From positions 43,530,094-43,594,093 of the forward strand of contig CM067306.1 of the NCBI GenBank assembly GCA_034231615.1: DNA of 64,000 nucleotides. The letters are read 5' to 3'. How positions within the stretch are numbered: position 1 is the first letter of the stretch; the number at the start of each line of letters is the position of its first letter. The notes beneath the pieces are model-generated. The model worked only from the letters and a program-made list of their open reading frames with translations, was not told the origin of the DNA and searched no databases. Source of the stretch: Meghimatium bilineatum (Eukaryota > Mollusca > Gastropoda > Stylommatophora > Philomycidae). Below, piece by piece: positions 30,866-43,359 of the stretch. Both the position numbers and the translations under genes were made by a program.

Positions 30866-31085
30866 TCGTAGTCCTCGGGTTACCTCACAAGTACGTCGTC
30901 CCGCTCAACGAAGCAGCACACCACCTACCGAGACTGCCTCACACGTAACTCTGTAACTTCAAGTGATAATGCCTCTGGGTCTCCGAGAAAAGCCGCTTGT
31001 AAACCAAACGTCGAAATCAGGATTCGAACGGATGACCCTTGAACATAAAGCGAACAGCTTGATCACTACGCCACTGATATCCGGG
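30866..31085 (-). repeat. tRNA-derived SINE
   Basis: On the minus strand an A box TGGCGTAGTGATC (31060-31074 region) and a very good B box CCGTTCGAATCCT (31019-31032) form a Pol III promoter. A ~130-bp body follows, containing GAGACCCAGAGGCATTATCA and GAGGTAACCCGAGG. The B-box match is the best of all SINEs here, so this may be the youngest. Confidence 0.78.
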
Positions 31086-33169
31086 CATATCATAGTGCCC
31101 ATGTTTTAGGTAGACATGCCCTGTAGTAAACTCCAGGCCTCACCTCGAATACCCACACAAGCCTCAACATAGCTCTTACCGAGGTGTGCTTACTGTGTCG
31201 TCTGCTGGCAGCTATGTACACGTTCTACCAAATAATGTATATGAAATGTTACTTCGAGACTCAATATAGATTTAATAAACCTATCTAAGCGTCTACCAAC
31301 TATGAGATGTTACTTCGAGATTCGCTCAATGTTGATTTCTTTTGGAAATTGTGGGAAATATTATTTTGTAAAAATCAAATTAATTACAGCACATATGTTC
31401 AAGGACACACGACTATACATTCAGCAGGAAACCGGTTACATTCATCTTAATTGCATGTATCAATATATAGACTTAATCTGAAGTCTATCATACGCTGAAG
31501 ATGTATTTCTTGGAACATTTTTTTGCAATTATTGGCATATTTTTGGTTGAGTGTTTTTTGTGAGACCGTATGATTTCCAAGTCAAATTTTGAGAGCAAAA
31601 ATAACAGCACACTACCGAATATCATGAATTGATTTTTCTAGAGATCCCATTCTCCCATCTCTGATTGGAGAACGTGCTTCCTGTAGGAGGGTCGTTTCAG
31701 GCCACTCCATATCCCCGAATTCATTCTTTTTTTCCCCGCGAGTGAAATGAGCATACGAAAGCCCTGGCCGTCTTTTGTTAACGAGGTTAGCCGTCCAGAA
31801 TTTTCGATGTGTGCGAAATTTAAATGAAATAGCTCAGCATTTTAGTAGGCCTTGATCTGTGCAGTATTGAGGCAATTTCTAGTGTGCTCTTATCGCACTT
31901 CCAGAGATCACACCAAGACGCACACTTCTCTGAAAACTTCTTCACCTGAAGCTTAAGCAAGTATCTTCAGTAAATGATTAAAAAAAATAATAAACACACA
32001 CACTCGCGCAACCACACACACACACATATAAATAAGATTAAAATGCACAGCGATCAATATTTTCTCAATTTTCATGTACACATTCACTTGTATCATTAAT
32101 CGTGTCTGCTATTTCAGATAAATGGTGCATTGATAATACTGGGACATGCGTGAATATGTCTACCTATCTGCCGACCCATCTACATATCTATGTATCTTAT
32201 CTTTTATTGTCACTAAACAGGGAAGACACCAGTGTCTTCCAGTATGAGCGATGTGATGAACAGTCTGTAGTTTTTGCTCAATGTAGACACTCGTATGTTA
32301 TACCCTCCCTCCCTGATGATTTATTTAAGAAATATTTCTCTTGGTCGACCTCTTTCGTTTGTCCCACATTACCAATTGTAATGATTGTAGTGACAGTCTA
32401 TTTTCATTCATTCATTTACATGTCCAATATAAAGTATATTATTGTTATATACAAATATTGCTATTTGGTGTCCTCTTTTATTTGCTTGTTGGGCTTGGAT
32501 TATTCTCAGTTTTATTATTAAACACAGGACGACATTGAGACCATCGACAGAAAATTGGATTATTCCGAGGAAAGGTGAATCACCCAATGTATATGCATTT
32601 ATTTTAAAACAAATGTGTGACCAGAATTGAGTAAACACCCCTTTGTCAATAAAGTGAGCAATTTGCAACTATTTCTGCATTTATGTGCTAAATCTGTTTT
32701 AGCAGATTGAGAATGTGCAGATTTAGCCATTTGCATAAAAATGGATGAAATGATATTCATATTTTAGTTCATTGTCAGTTTTACATAACAAGACAGTAGG
32801 CCAACGTGAAAATTATAATTATCACCAAGTGCCATCAAACGACAACATCTTGCATGACAAGCATGACAATTCTTTATTAAAATCAGTAATGAAATACCTT
32901 TAATTATAAAGTAAGCTCACTCAACAGTTGATTGTAAAGAGAGCGTATTCAACATTTGATAGTAAGGTGAGGTCATGCATGATAAAAGACTGAAATGTGG
33001 ACAGAAGAAACGCTTCAAGAACTTACTAAATCCACCACCTTAGAGTCAGCTCGCTCATAATCACATAATATGGCAAAGCAGCACCAGCATAGATGATGTC
33101 ATTATTGAGAAACATCTAAACAGTACTTCCCTAAAGATCGAACATGCACACACATATATGTTCATCTCC
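31086..33169. other. no recognised feature (about 2.1 kb)
   Basis: Mostly unique AT-rich sequence. A CA-rich stretch lies at ~31994-32022. The 139-codon ORF at 32102-32521 is hydrophobic and has no motif. A GC-richer patch at ~31640-31940 is not assignable. Weak repeats of AACA(G/T)TTGATTGTAA occur near 32920-33000. Confidence 0.4.
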
Positions 33170-33356
33170 GACCATAGGTATCCCACATATGGCATAGGAT
33201 TCTATAGGTATCCCAAATATGGCATGGGATTCTATAGGTATCCCAAATATGGCATGGGATTCTATAGGTATCCCAAATATGGCATGGGATTCTATAGGTA
33301 TCCCAAATATGGCATGGGATTCTATAGGTATCCCAAATATGGCATGGGATTCTATA
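33170..33356. repeat. 30-bp tandem array, about 6 units, nearly perfect
   Basis: Unit TATAGGTATCCCAAATATGG then CATGGGATTC; only the first unit differs. Period 30 gives a 10-residue repeat frame on both strands. Confidence 0.98.
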
Positions 33357-33496
33357 TCAGAATATGTCTGTTCAGCAATCTCCTCACGCAATAAGAAATT
33401 TCAACAACATACTTAAGAAACTCTTGCCATGATCATCTGCGATACAGATTTATTATTATATATGGTCTTACAGAGAGGTAGATATACACATACAAA

Positions 33497-33550
33497 GAGT
33501 GTGAGAGAGAGAGAGAGAGAGACGGAGAGTGAGACAGAGAGTGAGAGAAA
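33497..33550. repeat. (GA)n microsatellite, imperfect
   Basis: GAGAGAGAGAGAGAGA run with a CGGAGAGTGAGAC interruption. Confidence 0.95.
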
Positions 33551-33744
33551 TGATTTGTCCGTGCTTTTCAATAATTACTCTCACAATCTCAGTTGAGAAA
33601 TCTTGAAGAACCATGTTAGATTATCACATAGATTTACTCTCATCTAATCAGAAGATTTCGTCGATAATTATCTTCAGTATTGATGCTCTCATTAGCAGTG
33701 TTTCCAATTTGCAGTTATACAAGGAAGCCCTGTTGTATCACAAT

Positions 33745-34028
33745 ACTTCTTCTTCTTCTGCGTTCGTTCTCAAACTCCTGTATATTATCAGGATGTAGTC
33801 CGGAGAACGGAATGCGTTGTTTCATGGTTTACACCATTGCTGCGATATCTACGCCTTTCGGCCTGACACATCCGACTTCAGCATGACCTTGGGTCACTGA
33901 CTCTATATGGGATGGGGCAGCCAACTCCATCCCATATTCTCTTTGGTCGCCTTTTACGACATGCGCGGACGGTAAATAGTGTTGCTATTCTTTGCTCCCC
34001 TTTCGGGCCTCGGCACCACACCGGGGTA
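33745..34028 (-). repeat. SINE-X, full-length reference copy
   Basis: Minus-strand order: CCCGGTGTGGTGCCGAGGC, CCGAAAGGGGAGCAAAGAAT, GCATGTCGTAAAAGGCGACC, GAAGTCGGATGTGTCAGGC, TTCCGTTCTCCGGACTACAT, GAACGCAG and a GAAGAAGAAG tail (33745-33760 on the plus strand as CTTCTTC). Length ~280 bp. No convincing A/B-box promoter is visible, so it may not be tRNA-derived. At least nine more full or partial copies lie in this window. Confidence 0.88.
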
Positions 34029-34574
34029 TTACAATACTAAAGATAAATTAACATTATGCTAAATGTTATGCAGAAAGAAGAGGTGGTTCGAAGAAGACAT
34101 GGCTGGACAATATAAAAAAGTGGACAGAGGTGTAGTTCCCGAATTAGGATGGTAGAGTATATATATATGTTTGTAATCTTCGGGCACAAATTATCTCAAT
34201 GTGACACCCGTACGAGGCTGACAAATTATGGAGTGTAGTATTATTATTACTATTATTATGCTAAATTCGTATTGATGAACATCGACGTAGATGGAATGAT
34301 TATCTCATCCTGATTGTCAGACTAAACGTTTGGACGTGTGATATGAGAGGATGAACGTTGAGGTGATATGGGAATGTCATTTAGACATTGTTTCCAACGA
34401 CTTTATGACGATCCATCCTCAATTGCACAGTCATGTGGAATAAGCATTAGTATACTTATTCATCTTTCGAAAGTAACTCGATTTAACTTGTCCTGTGATT
34501 CTGTTTGGCTGTGTATACAAATTATACACGCAGAAACCAGTTAATATCGTGGGAAAAGTCGCATAGCGTCAATG
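34029..34574. other. no recognised feature
   Basis: Unique sequence. A short stretch at ~34075-34130 (GAAGAAGACATGGCTGGACAA) hints at a LINE basic tail, but is too brief to call. Confidence 0.35.
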
Positions 34575-34768
34575 AAAAGATAGTCAAGAGGGATGTATTG
34601 TCGATGGTCTATGGAAAGATAATCAAGAGGAATGTATTGTCGATGGTCTATGGAAAGATAATCAAGAGGAATGTATTGTCGATGGTCTATGGAAAGATAG
34701 TCAAGAGGGATGTATTGACGATGGTCTATGGAAAGATAATCAAGAGGAATGTATTGTCGACAGGCTTT
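34575..34768. repeat. 39-bp tandem array, about 5 units
   Basis: AAGATAATCAAGAGGAATGT then ATTGTCGATGGTCTATGG. Period 39 yields a 13-residue repeat frame on both strands. Confidence 0.97.
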
Positions 34769-34814
34769 CTGTATGATGTCTATTGAAAATTTTTCTACAT
34801 TAAATCGTGACCTT

Positions 34815-34905
34815 GTAATCATCATTATTAAGTGCCGTCTCCGCAACAAAGGCTGGTTGCAACATACCTACAACATCCTCTGTCTCTTGTCTTGGTGGTG
34901 CACTC
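34815..34905 (-). pseudogene. LINE-F tail fragment
   Basis: Near match to 27645-27730: AAGTGCCGTCTCCGCAACAA, then GGCTGGTTGCAACATACC and TCTTGTCTTGGTGGTGCACT. Cut off at 34905 by a LINE-C tail. Confidence 0.8.
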
Positions 34906-34906
34906 T

Positions 34907-35014
34907 TAGTTAGTTATTCCTCTAGGGCCAATGACGGCATATAGGGCGGATGTTATAGATATCCATATCTCTCGTTTCATTGCAATTTACTTTAGATCTT
35001 CACTATGGAAATTC
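34907..35014 (-). pseudogene. LINE-C tail fragment
   Basis: TTAGTTATTCCTCTAGGGCC, then GGATGTTATAGATATCCAT and TTTAGATCTTCA match the 6797 and 54535 LINE-C ends. The match stops abruptly at ~35014, where an RT fragment starts. Confidence 0.78.
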
Positions 35015-35015
35015 T

Positions 35016-36000
35016 TGAATCCGTTTCAGTAACTTTTACTATACTGTAATAGCTTCTCTGGTTTGTTTCTTTTTCATAAGATCGAATTGCTCTTCATGGA
35101 CTTCAATGTCTATCGTGTTTTTAATTCTTTCATGTATTATCTTGAGTAGTATTTTGGTTATGTGACTCATCGAACTTCTTGTTCTGTATTCTGTAAACAT
35201 CCACAGCTTTAGGTTCCTTACGTAGTTGTATGAATATTTATTATTTTAGGTCTTTATGTTGCCTGGTTCATATATGCCATTGCAAAGTTCTGTGAAAGTT
35301 CCCACACTAGAGTTCTTATTATATGTGCTTCTATGCTGTCTGGGCCTGCGGCCTCTCCACATTTTATTTATGTTATTGCGTTTTCTACATCTGCTTCAGT
35401 ATTGCTGGTCCATTATTGATGTGGTTGTGTATTGTATGATTTTTGCTCCGTTATTCATCAAACAGGCCTGTCATAGAATCTGCTCATCTTGTAAGTACTT
35501 CAATTTTATTAAAATAATTCTCCACTTTAATCTCGAATGCAGCAACCTCCATTTCTATGCATTTTCTTATTTGTGATGTCTAATCTTCATATGTCTTTGT
35601 TTTTCTTCTTTTGTAGTGAGATCTCTATTTCTCTGCATTTTGTTTCTAGCGATTGTTCTTTCGTTGTTCTGCACGTTATGTATCTCATCGTCTATAAGTG
35701 AATATTTTTAGTAAATTTGGCTCTCTTTTTGAAATTTTCTCTATGTCATATGTCATCCATGTTTGTTTGCATTTGGCAATTTTTTTCCGGATACATTTTC
35801 ATTTGATGTTGGAAATTTTTCTGTAGGCTATCCCATTTATTGTTTATTTTCTCTTTTGGATTATCCCTTCTGTATTGTTTCATGCATTCTATAATGAGAT
35901 TTTCATATAAGTTCCTTACACTGCAATACAACGTAACTATTAATATGTGTGAGGCCAACGGTTTGATAAGAGATGCATTCATCACGAGTGCGACCTTCAA
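35016..36000 (-). pseudogene. LINE RT N-terminal half and linker (probably LINE-C)
   Basis: The minus strand reads, in order: INNKWDSLQKNFQHQMK, WMTYDIEKISKREPNL (linker), then decayed fingers, and finally YRTRSSMSHITKILLKIIHE, RIKNTIDIEVHEEQFDLMKK and TREAIT. This is the RT block usually written as RTISL.SH..KILLRII and QFGFRKG.GTREA in RTE-like LINEs. Many stops. It joins the LINE-C C-terminus at 35014 with everything between missing, as in an internally deleted copy. Confidence 0.7.
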
Positions 36001-36011
36001 CTTTATTTATG

Positions 36012-36114
36012 ATATCTTATGCAGGATATGCTATACAGGATATGCTATACAGGATATGCTATACAGGATATGCTATACAGGATATGCTATACAGGATATG
36101 ATATACAGGATATG
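36012..36114. repeat. 14-bp array, about 7 units
   Basis: Unit GGATATGCTATACA; the last units carry GATATGATATACA. Confidence 0.97.
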
Positions 36115-36225
36115 CTTCAATTATTATTACCAGGGCTGTTCAATACGTTCCGAGGCTGATTATTTTTTCGCAAAAACTATACACTAGCAGATGTGGTTGG
36201 ATGTATCTCATTAACATAGTCCACA

Positions 36226-36320
36226 TGTGATTGTATACACTGTGATTGTATACACTGTGATTGTATACACTGTGATTGTATACACTGTGATTGTATACAC
36301 TGTGATTGTATACACTGATT
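36226..36320. repeat. 15-bp array, about 6 units
   Basis: Unit GTGATTGTATACACT, almost perfect. Confidence 0.98.
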
Positions 36321-36359
36321 TCAGAGCTACTACTTATTGGAAGACACTTTTAGGAATAT

Positions 36360-36680
36360 CCATCGTTTTTCTAGTGAAAAATAAATCATTAATCTCATCA
36401 GCGATATCGAATCACTGTAACGAATCTTTTCATCATTATCGAATCGAAGTCATGAATCTCCTTTGTATTATTGAATCATTGTCATGAAACTCCTCCGCTT
36501 AATCGAAACATTGTCATCAATCTTCTCAGCTTTTTAGAATCACTGTCGTAAATCACCTCAGCTACATCAAATCGTTGACATCAATCTCCTAAGCTTCACC
36601 GAATTATTAATATGAATCTCCTCAACTTCATCGAACCGTTGACATATATTTCCTCAGTTTCATCGAATTAGCAAACTATC
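36360..36680. repeat. ~60-bp degenerate repeat region
   Basis: ATCGAATCATTGTCATGAA and CTCCTCAGCTTCATCGAA-type blocks recur with heavy drift. Confidence 0.7.
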
Positions 36681-36767
36681 ACTGTTCTTTTAAATTGTAG
36701 AAACGAGAAAAAAACGTGATGCGTAGTACGAAGAAATAATGAGCATGAAGAATGAGGGAGTAATGGA

Positions 36768-36965
36768 ATGATGTGTTTCATCAAATTATTTCGTTGTAAC
36801 AGTCTTGAGTTCAAGGGGAATTGTTATGGTGGACAATAATGGAATGATGTGTTTCATCAAATTATTTGGTAGCAACAGTCCTGAGTTCAAGGGGTATTGT
36901 CATGGTAACAGTCTGAGTTCAAGGGGTATTGTCATGGTCTGAGTTCAAGGGGTATTGTCTTGGTT
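36768..36965. repeat. ~73-bp duplication followed by short partial units
   Basis: AATGGAATGATGTGTTTCAT occurs at ~36762 and ~36838; TGAGTTCAAGGGGTATTGTC recurs four times with the spacing collapsing towards the end. Confidence 0.88.
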
Positions 36966-37914
36966 GATAATCCAATTGCCAATGCCCTTTTATTAGGTCG
37001 GTGGTTCTAATACTGGATGGCGTGTAGTGATGTCAAGAGTATTGGGGGGGGGGGAAGGGGGGGGGGGGTTGAAGAGATTTTGGAATATAGTACATTAAAG
37101 ACACGTTTCTTTATAGTGAAAAAATTTAAGTACGTTATATTTAAAAAAAAACGAAGCAAATAAATACTACTGTTCCAAATACAAATAATTATTCTATCAA
37201 CAGGTAATTTGATGAAAATCACGTACCAACGAAAAAGCGAATATTTCTTTGCAAACGCTATGCCTACTCAGAGTTTTATATATAGTTACCAGGAATTATG
37301 ACATGGCTGAAGAAGTTGGGATAGGATTAATTAGGCGGTCTAAATGTGGGGGTTGGATGTAAAGCATTTTCCAATTTTTTTTTAGAGGGGCGTCAGATAG
37401 AAAATTTAGGGAACCCCTGTTTTGGGGTAATGTCTTCATATATCGTCGTAGAAACATCGTAGAACTGGTTTGTAGAGCACTACATTGACATTCTGTCCAC
37501 TAGAGACGTATTCATTAAGACCAGCCCATCAATGTCCAAGAACACAATAAACTTAATCTTGACATTGGGCCTAACCTGTTGTCTCGGTACGTGGGTCAAC
37601 TTCAAACCATTTGCCTCCACTTGTAATACTGGAAAAATCACTCGCATGCTGTAGATATCTAATTAGAATGATTCTGCTAATGCTGACTTGCAGTATTTCC
37701 ATTTCGAAAGTTGTGGAACCAGTTTATCTAAGCACAAAGCAAAAATTAACGCACATACGTTATTTAAGATTAACGTCCTGGTTTGATATGCTACGAGACA
37801 AGCTATGTAACTTTCACTTATAAGATCTCACCAACTCATGCTCGAAGTAACATGCTTTTGATTTCATACATATGTTAGCACATGGTTATCATATTCAACT
37901 GGTAAATACTGCTC
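36966..37914. other. no recognised feature; poly-G at ~37044-37068
   Basis: Unique sequence containing a long interrupted G run. Short ORFs without motifs. Confidence 0.4.
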
Positions 37915-38047
37915 AAGACGGATGTGCCGGACGATTGGCGCAAATATAACGGCGGACAACGCTTTTACACTTTACGGGACTACCTCCTGTGGAAATTAGC
38001 AGGATCATTGTTCTCCAATAAGAGAGATTCAGTGGCAGTTTGAGAAT
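37915..38047 (+). repeat. SINE-X variant subfamily, partial
   Basis: Reverse complement matches 5585-5745: ACGGATGTGCCGGACGATTG, GCGCAAATATAACGGCGGAC, CAATAAGAGAGATTCAGTGG, TTTGAGAATTAGTG. Confidence 0.75.
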
Positions 38048-38499
38048 TAGTGCAAACAAACAAGCAACAACTGGCAGACAGCCATGTTTTACAACATGTA
38101 CGATTCCTTCAATCGGAAATGTGAGTTAAATATAGAAATGTCAGAGTTTATTATATCACAATCTCCAAACATAAACACATTTACACGCAACACGTAATGT
38201 AATACTGAAATCGGATGGTATAGACCACATTACGCACATAAAACAATAAAAAAAAGTTATGTATTTCATTCGTGAAATAAGTTTCTGCCATCCAGTAGGC
38301 AAATAAGAAGCTTAAGTCTTATCTCTTTATGGTCGTTAGTTTATAGTAAAAATAATAATAATAATAATAATAATAATATAAAACAGAAAACCTGTCAGGG
38401 TCGTAGGATTGACACAAGGGAGAAATGAACACTAAAGAACTCTATCGTCAGCCATTCGGGGGGGGGGGGGGGGGAGAGCAGAAAGATAATTAACAGTTT
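38048..38499. repeat. unique sequence with (AAT)n and poly-G runs
   Basis: AATAATAATAATAATAATAA at ~38350-38378 and a ~17-base G run at 38458-38474; otherwise nothing seen. Confidence 0.8.
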
Positions 38500-38865
38500 G
38501 TTTCTTGATGATATCAAAAAAGGATTTTCTGGATCGGCTCGACCCCCTCCACCCTAGACTGCTTCTTACAAAATAATTTTAGAAAGTGAGCTGTGTCTCG
38601 TTACATGTTCAAACCAAATAAGTTTAGGTCGTTTCACCGCTTCCAAATGTGGTTCTTGATAAGCGTTCAGTTTATTTATTTTCTGCCAGTAGTCCACAGG
38701 GATCGTTCTTATAAATGTAGTTGTCTGCCTATCATCTACAATGCCGCCGTCCTTTTTTTTCTTCCAGCAAGACATCTCTGCACTTTCATTTTCATAAAGT
38801 TGAAAGTCTTGCAGCTCACGGTCCAATGTATGCTTCCCTTCTCCATATGAACACATATCTGTCAA
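38500..38865 (-). pseudogene. LINE C-terminal tail (group not assigned)
   Basis: The minus strand reads LDRELQDFQLYENE, SCWKKKKDGG, TTTFIRTIPVDYWQKINKLN, YQEPHLEAVKRPKLIWFEHV, TRHSSLSKIIL, a stop, and a frame with EAV..GGGG. The series matches RT ends of the form LEAVKRRKL.WFGHV.RH.SL.KTIL. It is open for 99 codons and degenerate at the end. Confidence 0.7.
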
Positions 38866-41184
38866 CCAATGTGAGAAATACGGTTTCGTTTCTGTGGTAG
38901 AGTTTTAGTATGGTTAATTTCAGCTGGTTGCAGTAGCAATGTCGAGTTATTTTACAGTGTATTACATTCAAATACAGTACACTAACTAGCTATACTAAGC
39001 TCTTCCATGTGTACACGATCGAGCGTTGCTAAATAATGAACAAAATATATTTTATTTTAATTATAACTTTTTCATGTTATAGAGCATTAGGTGATAATGT
39101 AATAGGCATCATTATTATTAACATTTGTATTAATATTATATATACGATTAATTGTCACTACAGAAAATCAAATTGACCTGCAATGATTTTTTAAAGAAAT
39201 ATGACAGACGAAAAATGTACATGAAAAAAAATAAAACAAAATTTTAATTTATCGTTAAGAAATATTAATATATTGACCAAATAATACACAAGCATATTTT
39301 AATATGTTTACGGGAAATTGACAGGCATATTCAAATTGTGATAAATTCTACATGCAAAGAGGTCAATCGAAGCAAAGTAGCACCAGATACATGTTATTAT
39401 AGACATTGAATACAGCCAACCATCAGTGTAAATGTAACACTGAATTTTATTTGATGCATCTTGTACTATAAACTATTATATCTAATTAAGTGCTTGTGGC
39501 ATTTCGATCGATATCCAGAAATCAATGACTATCATGTGTGACCAAGATCTATTACTGTCATCCAACAAAATCAGTCATTCATGTTACGCCTCTTGTGTTG
39601 TATGCCACACACATCGTCTTATTCCCGTAGCCTATGCCTAGGCTAAACGTGCTGCTAGAAATGTCCGCTAGGAAGCAGACAGACGGCCTGCTACCCTCAT
39701 ACAGCCTTGGACCAGAGAGGAGCTTTGACAGTCGGTCGCTGACAGAAATAGGTGTTTGTGTGGCATCGATGTCGCGTTCTCAACTTTCATACATCGATTT
39801 TACAATTTTTCACGTGTAACATTAAATGTTGATAATTCGTGTTAAGCATGCGTTTTAATTTTCCTATAACGTTATTTATAAATATTTGTTCCATTATTGA
39901 CAATTCCAATGCTGGTCCAGTAAACACTCAATGCTGCTGATAACAGTGATGCTTGTAGACAAGGAAATATTCTATAATCGCATACATTGATATCGTAGCC
40001 ATACTTAAAGTTATATTGATATACGGATTTTGCTGATTCTATCTTGTGTATACGAGAAAAAAAACATGACTAGAAAGTGAAGAAAGTTACAAAATATAGA
40101 ATCTATCACGATGGCATATATTAAAATTTGTGAATATTCACTATTAACGGTATGATCACTTCTTTACAACTCAGGCATATCATACTATTTTTAAATATGG
40201 ATCCTATACAGGAGATTGTAGTGATGTAAAATGTATTCCGTATAAACCGACAGTAGGTTTCAATAAAACGTTGATCTTAAGATTAATGCTATTTCAGGAC
40301 ATTAGACGGCCAAACCAGCGTCAAGACTAGAAAGAGTTGTGAGTCGGATGCGAAAGTGAAGGGGCGCTACAACAGAAATGAGTTTGTTTATGTTAAGGAA
40401 AGTGTCGAAATTTGCACATGGCGTCAAAATGAATAGTTTTGGCGCTTGTCCGAACGATAATTTTACGAAAATAATTTCAGTAGGACATTATGCTAGTTTC
40501 AGTAGGACAGTATGCCAGTTTGTAATGAAGCAATATGCTATATAATGTAAATATGTATGTCAGTTCTGTAGCATCATAAAGCGTGTGATCATATTATAAT
40601 GAACGCGCTGTAGTCACAAAATGGAAAACTTGAACAATATATTCCGATGTTGTTACTCTATATAAAAAATAATTATAATTATTTGATAGATATACAAAAT
40701 ATTTACACATTGCAGAAAACACTACTGAACATAAACTGAAAGAATATACCACTGTACACACTTCTAGAATACCGAGAGAAAAACACGATATCACTAGGAC
40801 TTCTAGACACAAGTTGAGAGGTTAACAATAGGACGCTTCTCTGCTCCTTCTTTGGGTCTTAATTGTAATACTTGTTACTTTATGTCCGCTAACTTGTAGC
40901 ATCAAACTGAGGTCGAGACGTCTTTTCAACAATAATTATTCTGCGGAAGCTCATTGAGATCATTGCGTGAGCGATGGAATTACGTGCTTCGAGCGATACT
41001 ATCCACAAATATAATTCACTTCTATTGAGATAGACGTATTGAATATTATTTAATGTTCTATTCACTCTGGGACCAGCTTTAGAAATGTGTCTATAGAGTG
41101 TTCCACTAGCAAGTTGAAAGACATAATTTCTTTATATTTCTAGAACAAATGACCACGTTTGAAATCATTGCTGCTAGTGTCTGT
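38866..41184. other. no recognised feature (about 2.3 kb)
   Basis: AT-rich unique DNA. A GC-richer patch at ~39590-39780 has a 61-codon ORF without motif. No arrays, LINE or SINE similarity found. This is one of the least repeat-laden parts of the window. Confidence 0.45.
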
Positions 41185-41600
41185 AATATATATCGTTGCT
41201 TCCGAAATGAGATGCTACAGAAGAATTTTATTTTACGTATACCAGGAACAACTAAAAAGACAAATCAAGAATTGCTAAGATCAATAAACTTCAAAGAGGA
41301 CTGTCTGCTTAACAACATCTTAACAACATCTTAACAAGAAAGCTGCTTTTTTGTCACATAAGGAGACGCAGTAGCATGCAAAGATGAATACCAGAAGGCA
41401 GAGCCAGCGGCAACAGGGGGAAAAGGGGCACCCAAGACAATGATTGTGCATTGATATATCAGAATGTTTGAATATGCCTCCAGCTGCGGCAGGTCCATTT
41501 GCCAAGAATCGTGTTCAGAAAAACCATAAGGAAGACCACATTCTGGAAAGAATATGTCACATGATGATGAGAGCATATAACTACCACACTCAACACACAA
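41185..41600 (+). pseudogene. LINE C-terminal tail (LINE-H)
   Basis: The plus strand reads RNEMLQKNFILRIPGTTKKT, QELLRSINFKEDCLLNNIL, then a frameshift, FCHIRRRSSMQR, EGRASGNRGKRGTQDN, and MPPAAAGPFAKN in another frame. It follows the usual RT end order: KML.IPWT.K.TNEEVL, GHI.RR, EGR..G.RGRGRPR.TW, W. Two or more shifts. Confidence 0.75.
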
Positions 41601-41839
41601 ACACTAGTGGAACGAGAATCGAAGATATCTACACATCAATACAGGTCGAATTCGTGCACCAAAATACAAACTGTAAGTGATATGGGAAATAACAAGATGA
41701 CATATTAGAACATGAAAAGTAACCAACATGGCCAAAGTCACTAAATTCGAGTCGGATGCAGGACACTCATTACAAATAAAAGTAAACAACGTGAAGGAAT
41801 CATATAGCTCTATGCACATCTATACACAGAAGACATAAA

Positions 41840-42130
41840 GTCAGACATAATTCTATACCAGATATTCAACACTTCGTAATGATAGGACTTGATGATGAAC
41901 AACCAGTTAATGACATCATCGAGCTAATGACAGCGTTTGTAAACTTCAGATCAACAGAAAAAAACATCCCCGTTGAGATCCTTACAGAAAACATAGGTGT
42001 TTCTCTCCCCCCCCCCCTCCATCTATACAATCTTCTCGTTACATGCTGGAGAGAAGATGACATTCTCCAGGATATGCTGGATGGAATTTTAACAAAAATA
42101 ATATATGTGACGAATGAGAATGTAACACAT
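41840..42130 (+). pseudogene. LINE-G RT N-terminal fragment
   Basis: The frame at 41879 reads MIGLDDEQPVNDIIELMTAF, NIPVEILTENIGVSLPPP, LHLYNLLVTCWREDDILQDM and DGILTKIIYVTNEN. The block IP.EI......LH.LL...W.....PQDM.D..I..IYK.K is RT motif 1 of the zinc-finger LINE whose middle and end are at 58745-60330. The C8-plus run (42010-42019) interrupts it. The rest of the element is absent. Confidence 0.72.
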
Positions 42131-42214
42131 AGGATTCTCCCTTCTCAGTATCATCGATATAGCTTGCCAGTATATTCTTCTTAAGCGACTAGTTACTTGC
42201 GGATCCAAAATCAT

Positions 42215-42350
42215 CCAACATATTTAGTAGTAAAATAAAGGTACATCATCTGACATATTTAGTAGTAACATAATGGTATATCATCTGACATATTTAGTAG
42301 TAACATAATGGTATATCATATCATCTGACATATTTAGTAGTAAAATATAA
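42215..42350. repeat. ~36-bp array, about 3.5 units
   Basis: ATCATCTGACATATTTAGTA then GTAACATAATGGTAT. Confidence 0.92.
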
Positions 42351-42589
42351 TCCAATTATTTAGAATCGGTAGTAAAATATGACCTTCCTGTATACTTAGA
42401 TTCCTACCATAGAAACACATCATCTTACAATTATAAAAACCATATTGTCTTGTCCATGGTAGCATTGAGTGTACGCCATGAATACTAATATGCACATAAA
42501 TTATCAAGTACAGATAGTTCTCGAATTTATTTGACAAGCCATGATGACTTGATGAGACTAGAATAGCAAGTAGTTGTGGATAAAGCGAC
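42351..42589. other. no recognised feature
   Basis: Unique sequence between two arrays. Confidence 0.4.
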
Positions 42590-43150
42590 ATAGGATGATG
42601 TGTGATACTGCCAACAGCCATCTGTGCTTAACAGGACATGACACAATGTTTGATACTGCCAGCAACTATCTCTCCATAACATGACATGGGCCGATGTGTG
42701 ATACAGCATCTACTGCTAGTTGCTGAATATATGTACATAACACGACATTGGACGATGTTTGATAGTGTCAGCAACTATCTGTACATAACACGACATGGGA
42801 CGATGTTTGATAGTGTCAGAAACTATCTGTACATAACACGACAAGGGACAATGTTTGATAGTGTCAGCAACTATCTGTACAAAACACGACATGGGACGAT
42901 GTTTGATAGTGTCAGCAACTATCTGTACATAACACGACATGGGACGATGTTTGATAGTGTCAGCATCTATCTGTACATAACACGACATGGGACGATGTTT
43001 GATAGTGTCAGCAACTATCTGTACATAACACGACATGGGACGATGTTTGATAGTGTCAGCAACTATCTGTACATAACACAATGTACAACGTTGTTTGATA
43101 CTGCATCACCGGTAGCTGTTGAATATCTGTACATACTACTACATATGACT
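42590..43150. repeat. 48-bp tandem array, about 11 units
   Basis: Core ACGACATGGGACGATGTTTG then ATAGTGTCAGCAACTATC; inner units are almost identical and outer ones degenerate on both sides. Period 48 keeps a 16-residue repeat frame open on both strands. Confidence 0.98.
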
Positions 43151-43359
43151 TTGTTTGTTACTTTACATTGCACTACTCTGGACGAGAAGAAAACAAAATA
43201 CTGATTGCATTTACGCTGGAAATTCTTCTCTTCCCTTAAAACTTGCTGGAAATGCAGCTTCTTAGTGGAATATAGTTAGGAGAATAACATGTGGTGTGTT
43301 ATCTATTACAGCTTGGTTATGATTGCGTACCATTTACCCAACACATGCTCCTTCGACCT

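Noticed and set aside
31019-31085. Functional tRNA gene
   Set aside because: A and B boxes are good, but the sequence does not close into a clear cloverleaf with an anticodon arm and runs into a long unrelated body, as in a SINE.
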